From: JADKFD01 sp964561825
GTDB lineage: Bacteria > Pseudomonadota > Gammaproteobacteria > Xanthomonadales > SZUA-5
Length of the DNA stretch: 12,257 bases
Direction: 5' to 3'
NCBI GenBank assembly: GCA_964561825.1
Contig: CAZLSB010000114.1
Span: 1-12,257 of the forward strand
The notes below the pieces were generated by a model. It saw only the letters and a list, made by a program, of their open reading frames with translations. It ran no database searches and was not told the origin of the DNA. The position numbers and the translations under genes are program-made. This document shows, one piece after another, positions 7,116-12,257 of the stretch (its first letter is position 1; each line of letters begins with the position of its first letter).

Positions 7116-8462
7116 TCACGAAGACATTAGGCGACTCAGGTCATTGAAGAACGCTAGGCACATCAATGCGAGCAGCGCCCCCAGCCCAAAATAGTGGCCG
7201 ACGGCTTGTGCGCCATCACTCAGCGGACTGCCCTTCACCCATTCAATAAAGTAATACATCAAGTGGCCCCCATCCAGGATGGGTATCGGCAGCAGGTTCA
7301 TGATGCACAGGCTTAAACTGATCAATCCCAAGAATCGCAGAAATTGCGTGAAACCGCCCTCTGCAGAATAGTTGGCGAACTGCGCAATGGTGATCGGGCC
7401 AGAAACGTTCTTCAACTGGGCATCGCCGGTGAGCATATGCCAAATGACCTTCACGCTGCCGGTGGTCAGGCGCCAAGTTTCTTTGATGGACTGGCCAACG
7501 GCATCGAATGGACCGTAGTGGCGCGTGGTATCGCGCATTTCTGGCGTTACGCCAATCAACCAAACGGTCTTGTCGCCGCGCAATTCAGAACGCGCCTGCA
7601 TGCTTATCGTCTCGCGGATGCCGTTGCGCTCAATCAGCAATCGCACCCGCCCATCGTTGGCGGCAGCTTCCACTTGGATCGCCTCGCTCATCGACTTAAA
7701 GCGGTCTACTGCGGTCTCGCCCACCTTAACGACCCGATCGTCGGCGCGCAAACCGGCAGCGCTGGCCGGATCACCATCGCGCAAACCTCCAACGCTGGCG
7801 GGCGGCACCCAATGCCAAGGCTGCAATCCGATCTGATCCAGAAAACGCGCTTCATCCACGCGTTCACCTAGGTTCGACAGATCCATGGCGCGCGTGACCA
7901 GATCACCGTTGGCGCGCTTGACTTGGATATCGACCGTTTCTCCGCGGTAAGCGCGGGTGGTTAGATCCACCAAAACGTGCGTCCAGGTGCTGGTATCGCG
8001 TTCATCAACCGCCAAAATCAAATCGCCTCGCTCCAGGCCAGCACGCTGTGCCAAGCCGCTGGCTTCACCTATGTACGGTGAGAAGTCCCGAACGCCGACC
8101 AGCAGCATCAGCCAGAAAGCAAACAGTGCAAACACCAAATTAAACAAGGGACCAGCGGCGACGATCGCTACGCGTTGCGCTAAAGACTTGCGGTTAAACG
8201 CCAAGCTGACTTCTGACGGCGAGACGTCGGCCTCGCGCTCGTCAAGCATTTTGACGTAGCCGCCGAGTGGCACCGCGGCAATCACATATTCAGTACCGTC
8301 CTTGCCGAGTTTCATCCACAGCGGCTTGCCTAAGCCTACGCTGAAGCGCAGCACCTTGACGCCACAGCGACGCGCGACCCAAAAGTGGCCGAACTCATGA
8401 AAGGTCACCAACAGGCTGGTGGCGACTAGGAACCAAAAAACTGAACCGAACACCGCTTCCAT
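7116..8462 (-). CDS. rseP: RseP site-2 zinc metalloprotease (sigma-E pathway)
   Basis: RseP is an intramembrane protease of the inner membrane. In characterised Gammaproteobacteria it cuts the anti-sigma factor RseA (or MucA) after DegS-type cleavage, releasing sigma-E, and it removes signal-peptide remnants. The 448-residue protein (E. coli 450) shows the zinc motif HEFGH (22-26) in the first membrane segment, the AAGPLFN block (102-108) in the second, and NLLPIPILDGGH (389-400) with metal ligand D397 in the third. A fourth segment lies near 425-443. Two tandem PDZ domains occupy about 125-205 and 215-305, including EASGLAQRAGLERGD and DPASAAGLRADD. The ATG at 8462 has TGGAG five bases upstream and lies 20 bases after the dxr stop. 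Confidence 0.97.
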   Translation of the reverse strand: MEAVFGSVFWFLVATSLLVTFHEFGHFWVARRCGVKVLRFSVGLGKPLWMKLGKDGTEYVIAAVPLGGYVKMLDEREADVSPSEVSLAFNRKSLAQRVAIVAAGPLFNLVFALFAFWLMLLVGVRDFSPYIGEASGLAQRAGLERGDLILAVDERDTSTWTHVLVDLTTRAYRGETVDIQVKRANGDLVTRAMDLSNLGERVDEARFLDQIGLQPWHWVPPASVGGLRDGDPASAAGLRADDRVVKVGETAVDRFKSMSEAIQVEAAANDGRVRLLIERNGIRETISMQARSELRGDKTVWLIGVTPEMRDTTRHYGPFDAVGQSIKETWRLTTGSVKVIWHMLTGDAQLKNVSGPITIAQFANYSAEGGFTQFLRFLGLISLSLCIMNLLPIPILDGGHLMYYFIEWVKGSPLSDGAQAVGHYFGLGALLALMCLAFFNDLSRLMSS

Positions 8463-8482
8463 TTTAGCTCCAGGATTGCAAT

Positions 8483-9661
8483 TCAGCTTCGCACGTGAGC
8501 ATCGACCACCGATCTGGCGACAAGACGCGCATGCCGATCGACTTCCAAGACATCTGAAAGCGAGGTTACGGACGATAAGCCAATTCGATTTAAGGTCTCG
8601 TTAACCGTAGCGGCAATTCCAAGAAATCCAAGCTCACCGTTCAGGAAAGCCGCGACAGCGACTTCGTTGGCGGCGTTTAGTATCGCCGGTGCGCTAGCGC
8701 CCGCATCGAGCGCGTCATAAGCCAGTTGCAGACACGGAAAAACAATTAAATCAGGTTCCGCGAAGTCTAAACGAGCGAGCGACAACAGATTCAGTGCTGC
8801 GGCGCCTGAGTGGATGCGTTCTGGCCAGGCCAGCGCATTGGCGATCGGAATCCGCATGTCCGCGCTGCCCAGTTGAGCGAGAAAACTGCCGTCGTCGTAC
8901 TCAACCAAGGAATGAACCACACTTTGCGGATGTACCACAACTTTGATGCGCTCGCGCTCAATACCGAATAAAAAGTGCGCCTCAATAACCTCCAAGCCTT
9001 TGTTCATCAAGCTTGCTGAATCTACCGAAATCTTTGGTCCCATGCTCCAGTTTGGATGCGCGCAAGCTTGGGCAATGCTCACTGATGCAAGTTGATCGGC
9101 CGTCCAGCCGCGAAACGGGCCGCCAGATGCGGTTAACCAAAGTTGACGTACACCGCGAGGCGGCCGACTGGAATCGACCGGCAAACACTGAAAGATGGCG
9201 TTGTGTTCGCTGTCAATCGGCAACAATCGTGCACCGCCGGCTTCAACCGCAGCCATCAACAATGCACCTGCGCAAACCAATGCTTCTTTGTTTGCCAACA
9301 GGATTCGTTTGCCGGCCGTTGCCGCCGCCAAAGTTGGCGCCAAACCGGCTGCTCCGACAATCGCTGCGACCACAATATCCACGCAGGATTGTTTTGCTGC
9401 GGCAACGATCGCAGCGCTGCCTTCTTCGACCGCGGTGGTGAGACCCGCAGCGCGCAGCCGCGCCCGCAAGCGTGCGGCCGCTGCGGGATCGGCCATGACC
9501 GCAAGGCGCGGCATAAAGCGCACGCAAAGCTCAGCCATCGTCACATCGTCGCGACCGGCGACCACGGTATCCAGGCGAAATCGCGTTGCATGGCGCTCGA
9601 TCAGATCGAGCGTGCTGCGACCTACGGAGCCGGTGGCGCCGAGTAAACAGACCGACTTCAT
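8483..9661 (-). CDS. dxr: 1-deoxy-D-xylulose 5-phosphate reductoisomerase
   Basis: Dxr (IspC) converts DXP to 2-C-methyl-D-erythritol 4-phosphate with NADPH, the committed step of the MEP isoprenoid pathway and the target of fosmidomycin. The 392-residue protein (E. coli 398) opens with the NADPH-binding LLGATGSVG (6-14). It carries ANKEALVCAG (123-132), the metal ligands D150 and E152 in IDSEHN, LTASGGPFR (176-184), the HPNWSMGPKISVDSASLMNKG loop region (202-222) with E224 as the third metal ligand, and HPQSVVHS. I chose the ATG at 9661, which overlaps the cdsA stop (ATGA), rather than an in-frame TTG at 9685 that would add eight residues inside cdsA. The position after cdsA, not after frr, follows the Pseudomonas/Xanthomonas/beta order. 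Its product feeds the UppS substrate supply. Confidence 0.97.
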   Translation of the reverse strand: MKSVCLLGATGSVGRSTLDLIERHATRFRLDTVVAGRDDVTMAELCVRFMPRLAVMADPAAAARLRARLRAAGLTTAVEEGSAAIVAAAKQSCVDIVVAAIVGAAGLAPTLAAATAGKRILLANKEALVCAGALLMAAVEAGGARLLPIDSEHNAIFQCLPVDSSRPPRGVRQLWLTASGGPFRGWTADQLASVSIAQACAHPNWSMGPKISVDSASLMNKGLEVIEAHFLFGIERERIKVVVHPQSVVHSLVEYDDGSFLAQLGSADMRIPIANALAWPERIHSGAAALNLLSLARLDFAEPDLIVFPCLQLAYDALDAGASAPAILNAANEVAVAAFLNGELGFLGIAATVNETLNRIGLSSVTSLSDVLEVDRHARLVARSVVDAHVRS

Positions 9662-10518
9662 AGGCCGATCAAATAACGGCCGCAAACGAATATCGGCAAC
9701 GCGGCGAGCACGCTGTCGATTCGATCCAACATGCCGCCGTGTCCAGGCAATAACGACCCACTGTCCTTGAGGTTAGATTGCCTTTTGATCAAACTTTCAA
9801 ATAAATCGCCGACGATCGAAAACAGCACCGTCACGACAGCCAACAAGACCAATAGAACGTGCCCGATGGGAATGGGTTCGATCAGCGATCCAGCCAGCGC
9901 AGCAAAAACGATTGTGCCGGCGAGCGCGCCGTAGACGCCCTCGCGGGTTTTTCCCGGACTAATGCGTGGCGCCAATTTATGCTGTCCGAAGCGACGTCCA
10001 GCAAAGTACGCAGAAACATCCGCTACCCAGATCAGCATCAAGACAAACAAAGTCCACCACGGGCCTGCGCTCGGTTCGCGATGAATCAGCCACGCAGCCA
10101 CCCAAGCCGGCACCACCATGACACTGCCGACCAGCATCTTTATTTCGCGGTTGCGCAAAGTTGGCGCTGCGCCAAAGTCGAAAGAGCGCAGCCAGAACAC
10201 CGCGAGACACCACCAAGCCACGCCCACCCACGCGATAGGTAACAGCCAATGGGCCGGATCAAGCAACAGTAAGGTGACCATGATGGCGCCGTTAACAAGC
10301 ACCGCGAGTGCGCGCAAGGGCTTGTTTTTAAAGCCGATAACCCGCGTCCATTCCCAGATGGCGTAACACAGTACCAACCCAAAGCCGATCGCAAATCCGC
10401 TACTGGGCAGATACAAGACACCCCACACGGCGAGTGGTGCAAGCACGAGCGCAGTCAATACGCGGGCGCGCAAACCGCTGTCGCCAAACAGTTTTGCAAG
10501 TCCAGACGAATCAGTCAT
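9658..10518 (-). CDS. cdsA: Phosphatidate cytidylyltransferase
   Basis: CdsA is a polytopic inner-membrane enzyme that makes CDP-diacylglycerol from CTP and phosphatidic acid, the branch point for all major phospholipids. The protein has about seven to eight hydrophobic segments. Its C-terminal third contains the full family signature at residues 242-268, running from SLIKR through KDSG and LPGHGGMLDR to the final aspartate. The aspartates of IVGDLFES just before it are also typical. The start is ambiguous: an ATG at 10518 gives 286 residues, and an in-frame GTG six bases earlier (10524) gives 288. Neither has a strong ribosome binding site, so reinitiation after the uppS stop 12 bases upstream is likely. 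The stop overlaps the dxr start by four bases. Confidence 0.95.
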   Translation of the reverse strand: MTDSSGLAKLFGDSGLRARVLTALVLAPLAVWGVLYLPSSGFAIGFGLVLCYAIWEWTRVIGFKNKPLRALAVLVNGAIMVTLLLLDPAHWLLPIAWVGVAWWCLAVFWLRSFDFGAAPTLRNREIKMLVGSVMVVPAWVAAWLIHREPSAGPWWTLFVLMLIWVADVSAYFAGRRFGQHKLAPRISPGKTREGVYGALAGTIVFAALAGSLIEPIPIGHVLLVLLAVVTVLFSIVGDLFESLIKRQSNLKDSGSLLPGHGGMLDRIDSVLAALPIFVCGRYLIGL

Positions 10519-10530
10519 CGACACTACCCA

Positions 10531-11298
10531 TCATTGGCCTGCAAGCTGCGCGCTGGTCTTGCCAAAACGCCGCTCGCGCTGCGCGTATTCGGCCAAGGCC
10601 GCGGTCATCGCCGCATCATCGAAATCCGGCCAGAGCACCGGTGTGAAATACAACTCGGTATAAGCCAAATGCCAAAGCAGAAAGTTGCTGATACGCGCTT
10701 CGCCACCCGTCCGAATAAACAAATCAGGTTCAGGAAGTGGCGCCAAAGATAAATGTCGCTCGAAACTTGTTTGATCAATGCTGTCCGGATCGATCAGCCC
10801 GGCGCGAGCCGCATGAGCAAGCGCACGCGCTGCATTGACAATGTCTGAACGCCCACCGTAATTCACCGCAATGTTCAAAGTCAAACGTAGGGGCTGCACG
10901 ACGGTCGTTTCCGACTCCGCCATCGCCGCGCGCAATTCTGGAGACAAGCGCTCACGTTCCCCAATAAAGCGCAACCCGACACCATTGGCGGCCAGTTCAC
11001 GCGCCTCTTTGCGCAATGCGCGCAGGAACAAGTCCATCAAATGACGGACTTCACCCGCCGGGCGCGACCAGTTTTCGCTGCTAAACGCGAACAAAGTCAA
11101 CACCTGTACGCCAGCGCGCACGCAGAACTCAATGACACGACGAACCGTTTGCACGCCCGCGCGGTGGCCGAAAGCGCGCGGCCGCCGGCGCTGTTGCGCC
11201 CAGCGCCCGTTGCCATCCATCACCATTGCGATATGCCGTGGAACACGCGCGGGCGAAAGTTGCCGCTCAGCGCCCACTGGGTGTTCCGTGGCAATCAA
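10531..11298 (-). CDS. uppS: Undecaprenyl diphosphate synthase (cis-prenyltransferase)
   Basis: UppS adds eight isopentenyl units in cis configuration to farnesyl diphosphate. The C55 product is recycled as the lipid carrier for peptidoglycan, O-antigen and other envelope polymers. The protein shows the substrate-binding MDGNGRW (27-33, catalytic D28), FGHRAG (43-48), FAFSSENWSRP (70-80), NYGGR (146-150) and IRTGGEARISNF (195-206), with R196, R202 and E215 matching E. coli R194, R200 and E213. The 255-residue length assumes the TTG at 11298, whose TTGA overlaps the frr stop by four bases. An in-frame GTG at 11277, with GGAA six bases upstream, would give 248 residues and is a real alternative. 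No ATG lies upstream of the conserved core. The gene follows frr and precedes cdsA, a conserved order. Confidence 0.95.
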   Translation of the reverse strand: MIATEHPVGAERQLSPARVPRHIAMVMDGNGRWAQQRRRPRAFGHRAGVQTVRRVIEFCVRAGVQVLTLFAFSSENWSRPAGEVRHLMDLFLRALRKEARELAANGVGLRFIGERERLSPELRAAMAESETTVVQPLRLTLNIAVNYGGRSDIVNAARALAHAARAGLIDPDSIDQTSFERHLSLAPLPEPDLFIRTGGEARISNFLLWHLAYTELYFTPVLWPDFDDAAMTAALAEYAQRERRFGKTSAQLAGQ

Positions 11299-11861
11299 AG
11301 TTGCATCAACTCATCTTCTTTGTGCTTGGCAACGGCATCCACTTCTTTGACGAAGCGGTCGGTTAGCTTTTGAATATCGTCTACTGCGCGGCTTTCCTCA
11401 TCCTCCGTCACTAACTTGGACTTGAACAAGTCTTTGCAATGCGCATTGGCGTCACGACGAATATTGCGGATCGCCACTTTGGTGTTTTCACCTTCATGCG
11501 ACACCACTTTAGCCAACTCTTTGCGGCGTTGTTCGGTCAACGGTGGCAAGGAAATGCGGATGACTTGGCCTGCAGTATTCGGCGTTAGACCCAGATCCGA
11601 AGTCATAATCGCGCGCTCGACCGGCGTGATCATGGCCTTTTCCCACAGCTGCACCGTGATGGTACGGGCGTCCGCGACTGAAATGTTGGCGACCTGACTG
11701 AGCGGCACGGCGCTACCGTAGTAGTCGACTCGCAAATGATCCAATAACTGCGCCGAAGCACGCCCAGTGCGCAATTTGGTGAGCTCTTGCTTGAGCACGT
11801 CGATACACTTTTTCATCCGCGTCTCGGCATCCGCCTTGACCACTGGAATGCTTGTCGCCAT
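11295..11861 (-). CDS. frr: Ribosome recycling factor
   Basis: RRF splits the post-termination ribosome together with EF-G so that subunits can be reused. The 188-residue protein (family about 185) shows the L-shaped RRF architecture. A three-helix bundle is formed by residues about 1-30 and 106-188 (including LTKLRTGRAS at 28-37, and the RNIRRDAN helix at 132-139). The small beta domain spans about 31-105 and contains VDYYGS and LGLTPNTAGQ. The ATG at 11861 is preceded by AAGGAA with a six-base spacer (11872-11868 on the minus strand), one of the best ribosome binding sites here and consistent with frr opening the transcript. In many Proteobacteria pyrH lies immediately upstream; here repeats occupy that place. 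Confidence 0.98.
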   Translation of the reverse strand: MATSIPVVKADAETRMKKCIDVLKQELTKLRTGRASAQLLDHLRVDYYGSAVPLSQVANISVADARTITVQLWEKAMITPVERAIMTSDLGLTPNTAGQVIRISLPPLTEQRRKELAKVVSHEGENTKVAIRNIRRDANAHCKDLFKSKLVTEDEESRAVDDIQKLTDRFVKEVDAVAKHKEDELMQL

Positions 11862-11897
11862 GGGTTATTCCTTTTTGTAGCCAGACAATGGCGGCGG

Positions 11898-11903
11898 AGT
11901 ATA
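11898..11903 (-). promoter_or_regulatory. Candidate -10 element of the frr promoter
   Basis: On the minus strand TATACT (11903-11898) is a good sigma-70 -10 hexamer about 36 bases upstream of the frr start. It is followed by a GC-rich stretch (CCGCCGCC) where the discriminator would lie, a feature often associated with stringent control of translation genes; that link is inference. No hexamer close to TTGACA is found 15-19 bases upstream, and there is no TG extension, so the call rests on the -10 and the position alone. The sequence where a -35 would be expected resembles a decayed repeat unit. Confidence 0.35.
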
Positions 11904-11910
11904 GCTGCCA

Positions 11911-12012
11911 GAGAAGCTAGCGGGCGTTCCGCGGCTATTGCGGGGGTGGCAGGCCGCGGCGCGGCATGCCGCGCAAGCTTCCCAGCCCTCCTCCGGCCCG
12001 TCAGACAAGCTG
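11911..12012. repeat. Promoter-proximal, partly decayed copy of the 72-base repeat
   Basis: Positions 11958-12012 are identical over 55 bases to 12030-12084, at an offset of 72. The promoter-proximal part (11911-11957) is diverged. GAGAAGCTA and GCGGGCGTTC (11911-11929) still resemble the end and start of the consensus, but about 25 extra bases lie between a CCGCGG at 11929-11934 and another at 11954-11959. The outer left arm of the hairpin is lost, while the central 16-base palindrome (11959-11974) is kept. I read this as the decayed terminal unit of the array. Confidence 0.7.
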
Positions 12013-12084
12013 CCGGGCGTTCGGGCTGGGGCGCGGCATGCCGCGCAAGCTTCCCAGCCCTCCTCCGGCCCGTCAGACAAGCTG
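12013..12084. repeat. Complete 72-base GC-rich tandem repeat unit
   Basis: This is the one full unit visible. It contains a perfect 16-base palindrome, GCGCGGCATGCCGCGC (12031-12046), flanked by the inverted arms GGGCTGGG (12023-12030) and CCCAGCCC (12053-12060), with a HindIII-type AAGCTT between. Either strand could form a strong stem-loop or cruciform. Seventy-two is a multiple of three, and some frames stay open across the array, but the composition gives no sign of real coding. It sits in the spacer upstream of frr, so it looks like an intergenic minisatellite; I do not recognise the family. Confidence 0.85.
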
Positions 12085-12184
12085 NNNNNNNNNNNNNNNN
12101 NNNNNNNNNNNNNNNNNNNNNNNNNNNNNNNNNNNNNNNNNNNNNNNNNNNNNNNNNNNNNNNNNNNNNNNNNNNNNNNNNNNN
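12085..12184. other. Assembly gap of 100 N
   Basis: Exactly 100 undetermined bases, a conventional placeholder length, interrupt the tandem array. The base before the gap is the last of a repeat unit and the base after is the first of the next, so the two flanks are in register. The true missing sequence is most simply zero or more whole 72-base units, collapsed by the assembler. Reading frames that pass through the gap should not be trusted. Confidence 0.95.
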
Positions 12185-12234
12185 CCGGGCGTTCGGGCTG
12201 GGGCGCGGCATGCCGCGCAAGCTTCCCAGCCCTC
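12185..12234. repeat. Distal partial copy of the 72-base repeat
   Basis: These 50 bases are identical to 12013-12062 and include both hairpin arms (12195-12202 and 12225-12232) and the central palindrome (12203-12218). The match stops abruptly at 12235, where unique sequence begins, marking the far end of the array. With the other copies this gives at least three units, the total being hidden by the gap. Confidence 0.85.
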
Positions 12235-12257
12235 ACCCAGTTTGGTCTACTAGGGTG
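12234..12257. other. Small hairpin at the right edge
   Basis: Just beyond the array, CACCCAGT (12234-12241) can pair with ACTAGGGTG (12249-12257), using one bulged A, around a seven-base loop. On the plus strand a T-run could follow outside the window, so it might be a terminator of an unseen neighbour. On the minus strand no T-run follows. The sequence ends here, so nothing firmer can be said. Confidence 0.25.

Noticed and set aside
9195..9770. 191-codon plus-strand open frame
   Set aside because: It lies antisense to dxr and cdsA, both of which have full family motifs. Its protein is low-complexity and basic, without recognisable domains: a shadow frame.
11911..12234. Possible CRISPR array
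   Set aside because: The units are contiguous tandem copies without unique spacers, and no cas gene is present.
11813..12253. Open frames on both strands through the repeat array, giving a 24-residue peptide repeat
   Set aside because: The frames stay open because 72 is divisible by three and the unit is GC-rich. They run through the N gap, overlap frr out of frame and have no ribosome binding site, so I do not call a gene.

Overview
The window carries one continuous block of twelve co-directional genes, all on the minus strand, so transcription runs from the right edge to the left. In transcription order they are frr, uppS, cdsA, dxr, rseP, bamA, skp/ompH, lpxD, fabZ, lpxA, lpxB and rnhB. 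At the left edge lies what looks like the ribosome binding site and start codon of a further gene. This is the conserved envelope-biogenesis cluster of Gram-negative Proteobacteria. With dxr between cdsA and rseP, the order matches Pseudomonas, Xanthomonas and many betaproteobacteria rather than E. coli, where dxr directly follows frr. The protein sequences look gammaproteobacterial and non-enteric, but I cannot name a genus. All twelve reading frames appear intact, with family-typical lengths and catalytic residues in place.

Layout: positions 11295-11861 encode ribosome recycling factor. Positions 8483-11298 encode lipid-carrier, phospholipid and isoprenoid precursor enzymes (UppS, CdsA, Dxr). 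Positions 4108-8462 encode outer-membrane protein handling: the RseP site-2 protease, BamA and the periplasmic chaperone Skp. Positions 691-4111 encode the first half of lipid A synthesis (LpxD, LpxA, LpxB) with FabZ of fatty acid synthesis embedded in it. Positions 83-694 encode RNase HII. Most junctions are 1-4 base start/stop overlaps, so translational coupling is likely. The only sizeable internal gap is the 94 bases between rseP and bamA, which contains a hairpin.

Upstream of frr (11862-12257) there is no convincing gene. This stretch holds a candidate promoter, then an array of GC-rich 72-base tandem repeats with strong dyad symmetry. The array is broken by a 100-N assembly gap whose flanks are exactly in repeat register, so its real length is unknown. 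pyrH, which commonly precedes frr, is not visible here.

How the genes work together: FabZ supplies the 3-hydroxyacyl/enoyl-ACP step that competes with LpxA and LpxD for hydroxyacyl-ACP. LpxA, LpxD and LpxB build the lipid A disaccharide. BamA and Skp assemble outer-membrane proteins, and RseP belongs to the envelope-stress response that monitors them. Dxr and UppS feed undecaprenyl phosphate synthesis, and CdsA makes CDP-diacylglycerol. The most noteworthy points are the tandem-repeat array beside the candidate operon promoter and a methionine at the acyl-chain ruler position of LpxA, which predicts a short (C10-type) primary acyl chain on lipid A. I see no mobile element, CRISPR array, RNA gene or novel multi-gene system.
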